Source: Cercospora beticola
Taxonomy: Eukaryota > Ascomycota > Dothideomycetes > Mycosphaerellales > Mycosphaerellaceae
Assembly (NCBI RefSeq): GCF_033473495.1
Contig: NC_088940.1
Span: forward strand, 248,001 to 312,000
DNA length: 64,000 nucleotides
Direction: 5' to 3'
Shown: positions 43,443 to 55,129 of the stretch, in pieces
Layout: each line of letters opens with the position of its first letter
How positions within the stretch are numbered: position 1 is the first letter of the stretch
Program-made: the position numbers and the translations under genes
The notes under the pieces: generated by a model
Told to the model about the DNA's origin: nothing
Seen by the model: only the letters and a program-made list of their open reading frames with translations
The model's database searches: none

Positions 43443-44630
43443 CGACTCGCGTGTTGTGGAAGTGGATGTCAAGTGAGAAGGGCGCGTGCGAAGTGGTGAC
43501 GTGAGTGAGAATCCTCAGGCATCAGTCCGCGCTAAAGTCTTGGCGTGGACGTGGATGTCGCTGTTGGCTGGCAGCAAGAGGGAAACGTCCTTCCTCGTCC
43601 TAAATTGTGCCTGCCCGTCACGACCGCGATTCCACATCTGCGCCCCTCTTCGCGACAAGATGCCCCAGAAACACGGCAGCGTGTGTCGAGACGCAGTCCG
43701 ACATGTCAAGGACCAGTGCGCTAACTTCTGGCTCCGACCCATGTGAAAGGAACGACGAGACATGAAGGGCAGAAAGGACAACACTGTGTACTGCACGGAC
43801 GAAGCACGCCCATGATCATATCCCCCAATGCATCAGGATACCGGCTTTGCGACCAATGCAGCTTGTGGACTACTGCGCCACTCCTCTGGACGCATACAAA
43901 GTGGGGCTATACTTCATCTTGGTATGCATTTGGGCGGCCTCTGTTGGGCGCAGTGTGAGGACCAGTCTGGACTTCAGGAGAGGCTGACATTGACTTTGAG
44001 TAGAGTGTGAGCACCGCATTGCACGACTGCAGTTCTGTTTCATGAGACGAGAGGCCTTCCACGTCACGTCTTGCTGCCTATTGTGCACGCTGCGGGCAAT
44101 GGTGGCGCACATAGAACTCATCTTGGCAAGCTTGTCGGATGGCTGAATTGGTTCTCAATCTCAGACTCAGTGATTGGACTCTGGATTTCAATTTCTGTTG
44201 ACCTGGAGTTGCACAGACGTAACCAAGGGACATTACGAATGAATAGGCCTGGGTTCCACCAGAGGCAGTTCGTGCTACGCTGCAAGCTCTCAGTGATCCG
44301 ATCAGCTCCTCAACAAAGACCACGAGTGTCGCACCCCATGCCTTCGTCAGCTTTGTGGCCACTGAGTCTTGTCATGCTCGTCCTGGAGAGGCCGCTGCCC
44401 TCCTCAACTCTAAAGGGTCGAGAATGGAGACTTTGAGCCACATCTCGACCCAGCTGCCCTCCACTGGACATGCAAGCCATCTTCTTAACCGTCCTCTTGG
44501 CCGTCGATGCACTGTACGCATACCATAGGCTCGACAGATAGATCCGTTGGTGCTTGCACGAGCCGTGTTATAAAAAGAGCAGTCATACCTATAATTTCAA
44601 CAGCTCAAACTCGCGCAAATCTGTTCGAAG
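43443..44630. other. 1.2-kb intergenic
   Basis: Divergent spacer between the Nudix gene and the membrane-protein gene. Overlapping short frames on both strands (for example 43486-43746, 44071-44436) show no family features. Confidence 0.5.
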
Positions 44631-46858
44631 ATGGCCACTCAAGATCAAATCTATCTGGGCTTATGGACGAACTGGAGCTTCGGCCAGATACAAGGTGCTA
44701 CTCTTACACTTACTCATCGAGATGGGGCTTTCTTGGTTGCTTTTCTGGCGCTCTTCGTTCGGATCACCGGAGGCCATGCCTGGCAATTGCTGTGCTGGAT
44801 AATATTCCAGTTCCGAGCAGAAGCCCAGACTTTCGTGTCCAGCTCAACATCGCAGTCGGCCCAGCAGTTAGCAATCCTTCGAAATAGCAGCTCTGCAACA
44901 AGCGCTATACACGATGTGTATCTCGCAGACCGAAAATGGACAAAAAGGGACGGGTATCGCGCTTGCAGATCCTCGACACTCATCTTTCTTGCGCTGCTGA
45001 ATGTACTCGGCTTCGGCGCTGCAGCGGTATTCTCATCCAAGGTCACCAGTTCAAGCTCGGATGTGTTGCGAAAACCAGGACGATGTGGGATATGGCCGAC
45101 CGTGACCCTCAACGATCTGAACGAGACTGAGGCAGGTTTGCGACTTCAAGATGAATATCAGACACAGCAATTGGCGGAGGTTGAGAATTTCCGGGCGGCA
45201 CTTTCACTGAGCCAAGCTTGCTTCGATGTCCAGCGGCAGTCTAATTCCAGCGCGCCGTGTACATCGCCTGGCTTGCAAGCTATTCCATGGACCTTCAATT
45301 CGAGCGACGAGTGTCCTTTCGGCCAGGAATTGTGTACTTCAAACAGCGTCACCTTTGACTCGGGCATGATAGATACCCAGCTGCATCTTGGGATCAACTC
45401 GCGGACACATGATCGCCTTCATTATAGGGCGAACATGACGTGCGCGCCTCTGGATCTGTCCTCATATGAAAAGCGCTACACCGCCAAGAATATCAGCACG
45501 TTGTGGCCCGACTATACGATAACGCCTGGCAATCATTCAGACCACCCTCTAGATCGCATTCTTGCACGCTCCAACACCAGTACATTCACGGCTTACTTCC
45601 TTGGCGAGTCGCTCCATCGTAGAGACGATGGCATGTTGGCTACTTACTATGTCACATCAGGCGGCAGACGAGCGCTCACTAGCGGCTCACCACACCTCGA
45701 GGTTCCGTACATGCTGCAGTGAGTCTTGACTGCCTCGCTGATGACACTGTGCTAATCATCCGACTTACAGGGCTCACACTCGCGAGATTGACGGCAATGG
45801 GACATTCGATGCGATACCCGACTTGACCAGCGCGGCATCAGATACATTGCTGGTGTTCTTGCATAATCGCGTCTTCTTCACGAGACCTGTCCGAGACCCG
45901 CTATTCAAAGCCACTCGTGCTACAGATTTTCCTACAGACTCCGTCCTACTGGAGGGGTCAACGGCAAATGTTACAGCATACGTCGCGAACGAAGACTCGG
46001 ATCGGACTGTCTCTAGCACTGCAGTCGCGTGTTTCTCAGACACGACGTACTGCAACCCTGCACTTCCTGATCAGCCATGCGTTCACAGTCTCCGGAAGAA
46101 AGGCATTCGATCTCTACTGTTGACGCCAACACAGCAACAGATCTTGGACCGAATCCACGCTCCCAAGGTGGCGTCAATGGCGCGATTGATAAAGACTCTT
46201 GGAGCACAGAGTATGCTCGCAAGCAGATCTATTAGGCGACGAAACAGTCCGGGGCTGCCTGATGATCAGTGGATACTTGAGCTGGGAAATTGGTTCTCGA
46301 CACTATTGTTCAGAGAACAACTTTTAGCGAGGTGAGTCCTAATTGAAGTTAGAAGGCGAGCAATGAGATTGAGCTACGTGCTAATTCGGCCACGACAGAC
46401 GATTCGCCACTGGGTACCGGAACCAACAATACAACGAATTCATTGTGGCTCCAGAGCCCGAAAGCGAGTGGATGTGCCGCGCACAGATGACCCGAAGCAG
46501 TGACCACTCATCCTTCAGCGTCCTGGGACTCGCAATTATCCTCATCCTTGGTAGCTTGATTATCATCGCCAATCTCACACTCGCCAGCATCGTGGACTGG
46601 ATTCGTGCAAGACAGAAGAATAATCCTGGGGGCAGATTCCGTACCCAGCAGTGGAAAGAGATGGAGTTGTTGGCATTGCATGAGAAAGCTTATGGTCACG
46701 AAGCAGGAATCGTGATGGATACTGGCTCATTCACTGCACCGTCTGGAAAGAGCTTGACGCTGACAACGGTCGGGAGAAGTTCTTCAGACGAGTCTGTTCA
46801 ACCTTCGGAGAGGAGAACTCCAGCGAGCGCGCCGTTACTGTCCAGGACTTTGCTCTAG
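44631..46858 (+). CDS. glycosylated multi-pass membrane protein, unassigned
   Basis: Three exons: 44631-45718, 45771-46331 and 46399-46858 (introns 52 and 67 nt; donors GTGAGT), giving 702 residues. Membrane segments: about 32-60 (GAFLVAFLALFVRI and WQLLCWIIF), 114-134 (SSTLIFLALLNVLGFGAAAV) and 589-615 (SVLGLAIILILGSLIIIANL). Between the second and last lies a region of about 450 residues with many N-glycosylation sequons (NSSS, NSSD, NMT, NIST, NHSD, NTST, NGT, NVT) and paired Cys (CPFGQELC, CFSDTTYCNP), so it is probably extracytoplasmic. The tail (616-702) is charged then Ser/Thr-rich, probably cytosolic. This layout is common among fungal proteins of unknown function; I cannot name a family. 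Intron 2 was placed to keep LLARRFATGYRNQQYNEF continuous. Confidence 0.8.
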
Positions 46859-47102
46859 CCGGACCGGGGCCGCCAACATGCTCAATTGTGAGAATGAGGC
46901 TATATGCTACGGCCGTACAGTCTCGAGCCAACACTCCCTCCCCAAATGCTTGGGCACATGATTGCTTTCAAGATAGAATTGGCTAACAGCAAAGACAACA
47001 TCTCTCCTCCATTCTAGCTGCCCATATCGCTCACCACGCATTACTTCCTGAACGCAAACTGTTCGCAAGTTTGCGAGGATAGACTGATATCGAATTTTAT
47101 GA

Positions 47103-48493
47103 TACAGGTACGTTGGTGGTCGGCCAACACATTCGCACACTTACGGCCGCATCAGCAACGCCACCGTCATCCTGTATCCAACCAATTGCGGCAGTTTCAC
47201 TGAAGCTTTTTACAACGGTCTCAACGAGATAAGCTATGTTCTCCCTGTTGGAAACCGGCTCATACCTGGGTATATAGGGTATCTTCTCGCTGAACCGGAA
47301 GCTAGATTTATCCACACCATTATTCTGGTGAGTCGCTCCAGTGTTCGATTCATTGATCGACGCAGATGCGAAGTCTTGCTCTGGTAACAGATCCATGGAT
47401 TTCCTGATCTATCTGCCGGATGGCGTTATCAAATCCCATTCTTCGTCGAGCATGGATTCCGAGTGATTGTGCCTGATTGCATTGGATACGGACGTTCGGT
47501 AAGCTTATTTTATTGAGCAGACAGATCCGTCTGGCTGACGCTGATATATGCAGGATGCGCCAACGGATAGCCTCCAGCCGTACACGTTCAAGTCTCAGGT
47601 CGATGATTTCTATGAACTATGCAAGTCGCTAGGCTGCGAGAGTGTCATCGTTGCTGGGCATGACTGGTGAGTTGACTTGAGCAAATACAACTCCCGCTGC
47701 AAGGCGTAGACTAACAAATGTGTAGGGGCAGCATCATGGCAACTCACTTCACACTATGGTATCCCTCTTTCGTCACACATCTGGTAACCGTCGCGGTTCC
47801 TTTCTTCCCGCCATCAAAGGATTACGTCCCACTGGATGTACTCATCAAGCACATGCCCTTGCTGGGATACCAATTACAATGGGGCAGCGCGGAAGGTGTC
47901 GTCGAGAATTTTACAAAAGACGAGGACGGAATGCGCACATTTCTGCGAGCCGCGTACGGAGGGTTGACTCCTGAAGGAGAGTACCCATTTACTCCTAAGA
48001 ACGGATACGACTTGAACCGTCTTCCAAGCGTCGGTGATCCGGCACTGTTGGATGTTAAGGAACTGGACTACTATGTTCAAGAGTTCTCGCGAAATGGAAT
48101 GCGAGGACCATGTAAGTAACAGTCATGCCCTGATTGTTCATGTGCGAGTACTTTGTGCTCTCACACGTCACTGGAATGGATCAGTTGGGGATATCTCCTA
48201 AATGCTGTATAGGCAACTACTACCGCACCACCCAAGCCAATTTCGAGGCCACCAGACCTCTCCTGGACCGTGTGGATGGCGGACGTCTCAAAGTTCCGTA
48301 CCTGTTCGTGCGTGCTATGGACGATATTCTCGTTACGGACGAATGGGTCGCGTTCATGGTTCAGCATGTTGACCAGCCTGTCGTTAAGGAGGTTGATGCT
48401 GGGCATTGGGCACTTTGGGAAAAGCCGAAGGAAGTCAACGAAGTGCTAAGAGAGTGGTTGGAAAGTCAGAATTTTTTGTCGAGTGGGAAGTAG
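47103..48493 (+). CDS. epoxide-hydrolase-like alpha/beta hydrolase, 5' end unresolved
   Basis: Exons read: up to 47327, 47391-47498, 47554-47666, 47726-48111 and 48213-48493. Fold landmarks: IILIHGFPDLSAGWRYQIPF (oxyanion HGxP), GHDWGS with the nucleophile Asp, FSRNGMRGPCNYYRT (cap tyrosines region), VRAMDDIL (acid) and DAGHWALWEKP (catalytic His). These are the marks of alpha/beta-hydrolase epoxide hydrolases, which open epoxides to diols; haloalkane dehalogenases are close relatives. Problem: the first exon is open from 47103 to 47327 but has no ATG, and a stop lies just before it, so the start codon must sit in a further upstream exon that I could not place, or the gene has lost its start. 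Residues from about LIPGYIGYLLAEPEARF onward look native; those before (THSHTYGRISNATVILYPTN) look foreign to the family. The start given here is the edge of the open frame, not a start codon. Confidence 0.75.
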
Positions 48494-48844
48494 CCAGTAT
48501 CGGTGAGACCTGAGGAAGATTGTATTATTACTTTCAGAAGACTTCGAGCGTGGATGTCAAGTGCTTTACACAGTAAGCAAAACGGCGAAAGTTCTCGAAA
48601 AATAGGGCAACAAGAGACAAGAGCCGTCATGCAGGCTGAGATTATGATAAATTTTATGCAACCAACGCTATCATCCACAGCAAGACCATCGATGAACTCG
48701 GTTGAACCAACCAAATAAACAAACAAGCAAAACGCCATGCTACAATACTTCACAACCAACGCCAATACATACTGTCAAAGGATGCTCCCTCAAATCGCCA
48801 CGTTGAACTCGCGTTGCCCAATCTCACCCCACCAGCCCAGATGC
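48494..48844. other. intergenic between convergent genes
   Basis: AT-richer spacer with 3' untranslated regions. Nothing supported. Confidence 0.5.
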
Positions 48845-49651
48845 TCAAACATACATCCTCGCCCTCTTCACCGGTCTCGAAGTAGCAGGAGCGGCTCCAT
48901 CACCAGAAGGCTCCGCACCTCCTACGCTTGCCGCTTCAGCGTTCGTGTTCGAATTCGGATTAGCATCCGGCGCTCCCAAATTCTTCTCCGGGTTTCCACA
49001 AATGTCTGCGTCTCTCAAATTCTGCAACCAAGCACCCGAATCAAACTCCGAGTAAACAGTATGAACTTTCCATCCAATCTTGCTCTCTGGAACAGGAATC
49101 GCATCCATCGTGATTAATCCCACAACAGGTCTCGCACCTTCCTTCGCCGTAGGCAAAAGATCCGTAGCGTTGACGGTATTGGTTGTTTGCCAGCGGATTG
49201 TGACACTGGTACAAGCGGGGAAGATGGCGAGTTGTTCGAAGTTGATGGGAGGTTGTTGGGATTGACCTGCTTTAAATTTTTCCAAGGAGGTAAAGGTCGG
49301 GGCGGAGAGGGGGAGAGTGTGGGCTTCGGAGCCTTGGGGACAGGAGTTTATGAGGGTGTTGACTGATTGGGAGTAGTCGGTGAAATTGGGCATGAGGAGA
49401 CTATCGGCGAGAGCGTCGGTGTAGTCGGAGATTAGGAGGCCGTAGTCTGTTGCGATGGCTTGGGCTTGGTGCGTGGTGAGGCAGAGAGGTTCGTCGGCCT
49501 TTTGGTTGTGGTGGTTGTTGGAGGAGTGGTATGAGGATGGAGAGGTGTTGTTGGAGTAGTCTTTGTCGCGTGCGGTGAAGTCGCGAGCAGGAGCGGCGAG
49601 GGCACCGATGGCCGCCAAGGAGAGAGTGAGAAGGTTGTTGAGTGAAGGCAT
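48845..49651 (-). CDS. secreted NTF2-like domain protein
   Basis: A 268-residue single-exon protein. Residues 1-20 (MPSLNNLLTLSLAAIGALAA) are a signal peptide. A disordered Asn/His/Ser stretch follows (28-52). The folded part (about 55-220) begins CLTTHQAQAIATDYGLLISD and has YTDALADSLLMPNFTDYSQS and later strands FPACTSVTIRWQT and RPVVGLITMDAIP. This matches the secreted NTF2-like proteins widespread in plant-associated and saprobic dothideomycetes. NTF2 cones bind small ligands or have been recruited as enzymes; no active-site pattern can be assigned here. Two Cys pairs are possible (Cys57, Cys101, Cys148, Cys211 region). The tail is Ala/Ser/Pro-rich with a basic end (RPVKRARMYV), unusual for a secreted protein. 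Confidence 0.75.
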   Translation of the reverse strand: MPSLNNLLTLSLAAIGALAAPARDFTARDKDYSNNTSPSSYHSSNNHHNQKADEPLCLTTHQAQAIATDYGLLISDYTDALADSLLMPNFTDYSQSVNTLINSCPQGSEAHTLPLSAPTFTSLEKFKAGQSQQPPINFEQLAIFPACTSVTIRWQTTNTVNATDLLPTAKEGARPVVGLITMDAIPVPESKIGWKVHTVYSEFDSGAWLQNLRDADICGNPEKNLGAPDANPNSNTNAEAASVGGAEPSGDGAAPATSRPVKRARMYV

Positions 49652-50631
49652 TTTGATTCGTTGGATGTTGGTGTTCTTGTGTTCCTGGTCTTGGATGCAA
49701 AGTGATGATTGCGTGCTTTAGTAATACGAACAGCAGAGCAAGACAGATATATGAGAAACTAACGAAGGTCTCAAGGAAATGAACAAATAGGAAATACGCA
49801 AAGAAATTTTGTGGCTTTCTGCAGTAGCTGGCTGATGATGATATGTCTGGGATGGAGATACACAGAGGATCTTATACTCCATTGTTCTTGCTGGCCAGTA
49901 GGAGCACCAGATCTGTCAGGATCCTGCTGTCAAGGATGACCGCAGCATGCAAGCCATGCTTTGTGATGTCCGGTATGAATAGTATAGGGCATCTACCTCG
50001 CACGCCAGATCCTAAGGCTGAGCACTTGGAAGCCTTGCTCGGCCATGACCGAGCCTTACTTGCCTGTGCTTCAGCATGCAGTGGAGCGTAGCCGACTGGA
50101 TGAGCGCTGCTAAGGCGTGCAGCATAGTTACACAGCATTGAAGCTTGGCGTGAGCTCAGCCCTTGACGTTTATAGACCACCTGCCGCCAATCAGATTTGG
50201 ACACTGTTTGACCTTTGCCTGTTCCATATTCCACATCGTGATGCCACGTGCGAAGTGTAAGCTCATCTTACCATCCACCGGAGAATTGAGTGGGGACCCA
50301 TAGATAAGCTGATCGAATGCTGCCGGCCAAGAGCGCTTTGCGAAATCGAGAATTTTCGCATCTTTTCACGGGCTGAATCTGCTTCCAGTCAGAAGGCATC
50401 ACCGAATGATCATACGCAAAGTCTTTGTAAGAACTGCAGATGGGTCTGGGTGCTGTGGTATGTTGCAGAAATGTTCTAGAAGCCTATATGCCGGTGAGAA
50501 TCGCAGTAAATTGCTGGGACAGGGAATCTAGCTGTACAAAGGCGCAGTACTACCTGCACTGACTGATCTGCTGCTCATCGACACAGGTGGCGGATCAGCA
50601 GCATCTGCCGTGAAACACAAGCACGCCGCAT
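49652..50631. other. intergenic, about 1 kb
   Basis: Upstream region of the NTF2-like gene and 3' flank of the esterase gene. Short mirrored frames only. Confidence 0.5.
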
Positions 50632-51768
50632 TTACTGAGCACTTGGCTTCAGCGTCCTCAACCACTCGCCAGCTCTCTTCGCAGCCACTACAGCCTCCTT
50701 CTCAAAGCCTACCAGAGGTCCGGCCAGGATGGTATCGTGTACTGCATGCTCCTCGACTTGCAGATGAACATCATTTCCCTCGACTGCGCGCATCTCCTCG
50801 TACAACGCAACATCATCGTGGAATAGCATTTCGCATTCACCGGTGGAAATGTAGATTGGAATTTTTGTGGCGAATGCGTGTGACAAGAAACTGATGTATG
50901 GATGATCCAAAGTCGCGCCTGTGCTAGGCAGTGGCTGATATGTGCGCGCACCCCAGGCTCCAAAGGCAGCGGTAACGTAATCAGTTCCAAGGTTTGGACT
51001 TTTGTTGAAGGATTCGGCAGTCAAGGAGCCGAGAGGAGAAACCCAAGGCGACCAGAGAAGAATGGCGTGTGGCAAATCGAGACCTGTGGCCTTTCCGTGC
51101 TCGGTCAGGTAGCGTGTCAGTGCGAGTGCGAGATTTGCACCTGCACTGTCACCGGAAAGAATGATCTTGCTGGCATCGATTTGGCGCTCATTGACGAGGT
51201 ATGAGTATGAAGTGATGGCGTCCTGCAGAGCGGCTGGGAATCTGCAACCTGGATTCGAGGAAAGTCGGTATTGTGGGCAGAAGACGAATTTGGCATCGGT
51301 GTTGTTTCGCAGGGTCGTCGCGGCGAAAGCAGCGTCCTTCTTGCGGCCATCGCCAATGACATAGGCGCCGCCGTGGAAGTGAAGGATGACGAGTTCGGGC
51401 TTGTAGGCACCGCCCATCGGGTTTGGCGTGGGATACCACGTTCCTCCGCAGTCTTCAGGCTTGATGGTGCCATCGAGCTTGGCGGGACCTGCGTAGGCCT
51501 TTGAGGGGGCGACCTTTGCAACTGCCCACTTCTCCTTCTCGGCGCCTGGGATGATGGACAGCGGAGTCTTCACTTCCACCATCGACGCGTTCCACAGGAA
51601 GGTCTTGACGATCTGCACCAGAATGGCCTGTCTGTAGGTCCAGTCCTTGTGCTGGCGCAGCGAGGAGGGCAGATACCAGATCATCCACAGTGGGAGACGT
51701 GCGGCATTGAGGGCGAGTGAACATAGTGTCCAGATGCCCTTTCCGGGCTGCGAAGTGAGGACTCCCAT
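50632..51768 (-). CDS. alpha/beta hydrolase, hormone-sensitive-lipase/steryl esterase type
   Basis: A 378-residue single-exon enzyme. Near the N-terminus a hydrophobic stretch (LPLWMIWYLPSSL) could be a membrane anchor. Catalytic marks: oxyanion HGG in VILHFHGGAYVIGDG (His122), nucleophile Ser188 in LSGDSAGANLALAL, acid in STGECEMLFHDD and His in EEHAVHDTIL. These define the fold-3/HSL group of carboxylesterases, including fungal sterol deacetylases (Say1-like) and secondary-metabolite esterases. The substrate cannot be told. The open frame begins at 51816 with TTG; the first ATG is 51768 (MGVLTSQPGKGIWTLC). Confidence 0.88.
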   Translation of the reverse strand: MGVLTSQPGKGIWTLCSLALNAARLPLWMIWYLPSSLRQHKDWTYRQAILVQIVKTFLWNASMVEVKTPLSIIPGAEKEKWAVAKVAPSKAYAGPAKLDGTIKPEDCGGTWYPTPNPMGGAYKPELVILHFHGGAYVIGDGRKKDAAFAATTLRNNTDAKFVFCPQYRLSSNPGCRFPAALQDAITSYSYLVNERQIDASKIILSGDSAGANLALALTRYLTEHGKATGLDLPHAILLWSPWVSPLGSLTAESFNKSPNLGTDYVTAAFGAWGARTYQPLPSTGATLDHPYISFLSHAFATKIPIYISTGECEMLFHDDVALYEEMRAVEGNDVHLQVEEHAVHDTILAGPLVGFEKEAVVAAKRAGEWLRTLKPSAQ

Positions 51769-52675
51769 GACGGTGCGGTCAAGGTGAGAGGGGGAGCGAA
51801 AGCAGCTGAACAACAATGAGAGACTACAATGGACTTATGATTAGTCGCAGCCTGGGACGATACTCTCCTGGCTGCCCGCAGATGCAGTGAAGTCGAGCTC
51901 CGCGCGGAACGCGTGCTCGTAGCGTTCTCCTCGAAACCGAGGCTTGCGCAGACGCGGTGGGCCGAGGCACATGCGCGTCATTGTCTGGAACTGGAACGGT
52001 ACGCGCCAGACCTGCTGCTCTCCCACAGCCATATCGAAGCTCCAAGGCTCAACGGAACTTTGCGATGGACAGCAGCCGTTTGCGGAGGAGGAGCGGAGGT
52101 CGACGAAGGGCTGATGAAACGTTGTGCAGCAGCAGGGGCATCCCGAGCAGCGACAACTAGTTAAGCCCAATGCGGCAACGACGACATGGGTGAGGCCGGG
52201 GTTGCATCCGCCCCGAAAAGCAGCCTCGCTCGATGAGTCTCCGCGAACATGGCCAGGTCCACGCATAATGTTTTGTGCATGCTATGGAATCCTCACCTTC
52301 CGACAGCTTCACCGTCGCGACCATTCCATCGCAGCGGAGGTCGCACGATCATCTGCCTTCCGACGCGTACCACAGCCCTCGCGATTGCGGCAGCAGTGAC
52401 GGAAAAAGAGCACGACCACGACCACCTCATGCTGCCTAATGCAAGCCTTGCCGGCGACAAGATAAGACGACAGTGAGTTGGACCGGGCCACCAGGCAATC
52501 CGCTCGAAGAAGCTGCGATGGGAACAACAGTAAGAGCTGGTCGAGCACAATGTAGCTGCCACGACGATGGCCTTCGCGGCTGCTCTTGCGACACAGCCAG
52601 CGACGAGGTAGGTGAAGATGCACTTGCAATCTCCTTCTCAGCTCCTCTCTCGTATGCATCAACACGGCCACAGAC
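51769..52675. other. divergent intergenic, about 0.9 kb
   Basis: Between the esterase gene (minus) and the long disordered protein gene (plus). Overlapping frames on both strands in GC-rich DNA; none supported. Confidence 0.5.
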
Positions 52676-55129
52676 ATGGCCGAGCTGACCAACAGCTACT
52701 CGACCGCCGCAGAAGCCCGAGCGGCCGCCAGGAGCGCCTACGCTCGACACTCAGAAGACCACGCGACACCCACGCGTCGTCCGAGCCGCCGATCGAGACA
52801 CTCGCAGGGCAGTCACTTTGAGCTGGCACGGAGGCGATCAACGCGTTCGAACGCGTCCACATCCACCCAGAAGCAAGAGCCAGCAGCTGTATTATCTATA
52901 ACCACAGTCACGACATCCATACCAGAGGCAGCAGGAGTGTCGACTCCACGTGCACCACAGTCTGAGCCTTCACCCAAAGAGACATTTGGCTTGGATGAAC
53001 AGCCTGCAGATGTGACCGCATCTCCAGATACTCCTGCCGCGAGGACTGTTCATACGAACACTCCCACTCCCACGCCAAGGCACTTCTCCATCAACATCAA
53101 GGGTAGGCTCAAGCAGGTCTTCCGAAAATCAACTCCTGCGCCCATTGTGCCCGTTGCACCTCCAACATCCCCCGACCCAGCTTACAATGAGCCTCCCGAT
53201 GCTCCTTCAGATGCTCCTCCCGACACAGTCCAGGCCGCTGTGCCTGCTGAGGAACCTCCGGCAAACAACGCCATCAGTGAGCCAGAGCCGTTTTCCCGCC
53301 CATACTCTACATCAACTAGATCCCGTGTCACAAGCTGGACAAATTCTACCATAGCCGCAGTGTCAAGCATTCGCAGCCGACGTCGCCCATCGCACCAACT
53401 CGAATTGGCTGCTCAGCCGTTGCCAGAATCGACGGGCCAGGACTTGCGCAAGAAGAGCTCATTCTTCGTCAGCCCAGTACGCAGTCGGACGCAGCCAGAT
53501 GTCCTAGCCGAGCCTATCCTGGAAGCCAACAGTCGTGAGCTGCGCAAGAAGGGTTCTTTCTTCGGTGGGCCCGTGCGGAACAGACTGCATAGAGGCAGCA
53601 GAGCGGACCTCAAGGAGTCCTCCGAGGAAAGTATGGGGCTGTATAGCGCTCTGCAAAAACGCATTCGTCCTGCCAAGTCAGAGCGAGCCATGTCCAGGCA
53701 ACGCCTAACGACACCGTTGGATGCATCTGGTAAGCGTCGCTGACTCACCATTTCTCGTGCGCACGCAGCTGACTGACTATGAACAGAATTGGAAGACACG
53801 ACATTATTCGAGCCTACTTTGCCAACCATCCGTACTATCACACCTGAACCCGGCACTCGCGCGGCCTACGTACCCTCTCCAGTCACCGAGGTCGTTTCTC
53901 CGGGAAGCAGTTTGAAGCGGCGATCGGCCCTCCGAGTGCCTCATGCCAGGGCAGATGTGATCTCGCCCAGCGTGTACTCTCGCGGCACCGATGGCGTCTC
54001 ACTGCGTCCACTGTCGCCAGAGGGCGATGAGGGTACGACAACAATTTTGATCACTGGCAGAGAAGTCCGCAGGTACAGCATCTCGCCAGCAAAGCCACAG
54101 AGTCGACACCACCGAGGCAATGGAAGTGGGTCTTGGCGAAAGTGGCTGTCAGACGAGATGAGAACCAGTTTGGGCACAACAGGCCCGGGCTACCAGTCGC
54201 TGAATGTGCCAGGTGATGAACAGTATCTGCAAGCACGACGCACTCCATCGCCTGCCATGCAGTACTTCGCACAAGACTCGCCGTCTCCAGCAAGATCGCA
54301 CACCGTCCACCACGGGGCTCACGGAAGCGGCACTTGGCGCAAATGGCTGTCGGACGAGATGAGAACTACTCTGGGGAACACTGATCAGCAGTTCCGCCTT
54401 CTCAACAGCGAGAAGCTTCGACCTCGTTCAATCTCGCCACTTTCCGAAGCCGCTGATGACCCAGCTCGGTCAAGGTCTCGGGCGAGCAGCATTGTCTCGA
54501 CTATGAACGATCGCTACCCAAGAATTGCACCAAGCCCTGCGAGTTTGCGCGATCAGCAAGTCGTGCTCCCGAGCTTCAGACCGCCAAGTCGAAGCAGTCA
54601 TGCAGAGATACCTCGACCTCCGACACGGCAAAGCATTGGCGAACCAATGAGACCGCCCAGTGGTCTTGGCCAACCGATTCACGCCCGTCTACCGAGCAGA
54701 AATCGCCCGTTGCACACGTTCGGCAGTAAAGAAAACGTGCGACCACCCAGCATCAGCAGCCGGGCTCCGGAGTCGCCCCTACCTGCTCTGTCGAGCTCAC
54801 AATGGCTTGCGACTGGGTCTCAGCACCGAAAGCGAACGGAAGTGCGGAAGCCGAGTCTCAAAGATGCGGTCATGAAGCCTTCGCTCTCCAGGCTATCTGC
54901 AAGGCAATCCACATTTTCAATGAGGGAGCCACCGCTGCGAGATGGGTACCAGAAGCCTGCTTCGCTCACTAGACAGTCCATGATGGAGATGAGAGATTCT
55001 GCTACGAGACGTTCGCCGGGACAGCATATGGTCACGGATTGGCTCAATGAGCGAAAGGGAAGAGAAGGAGTTTTGGGTAACAGGCAGAGGGCCGAATTGG
55101 AAGACACTTCGGTTAGTGCGTTTTTGTAA
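52676..55129 (+). CDS. long disordered protein with internal repeats, unassigned
   Basis: Two exons, 52676-53729 and 53787-55129, with a 57-nt intron (donor GTAAGC, acceptor AACAG), giving 798 residues and reading DASELEDTTLFEPTLP across the junction. The whole chain is Ser/Pro/Arg-rich and lacks membrane spans or a signal peptide. Landmarks: FSINIKGRLKQVFRKS near 143; two copies of an LRKKxSFFxxPVRxR motif (53441-53488 and 53537-53584); two copies of GSGxWRKWLSDEMRTxLG (54122-54175 and 54323-54376). The conserved short motifs in a disordered scaffold suggest docking sites, perhaps for kinases or cortical proteins. No family name can be given. It is related in style to long Pezizomycotina proteins of unknown function. 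Confidence 0.75.
54122..54376 (+). repeat. duplicated 18-residue GSGxWRKWLSDEMRTxLG motif
   Basis: Copies at 54122-54175 and 54323-54376, start-to-start distance 201 nt. They share 15 of 18 residues but differ at many third positions, so the protein motif rather than the DNA is being conserved. Confidence 0.85.
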
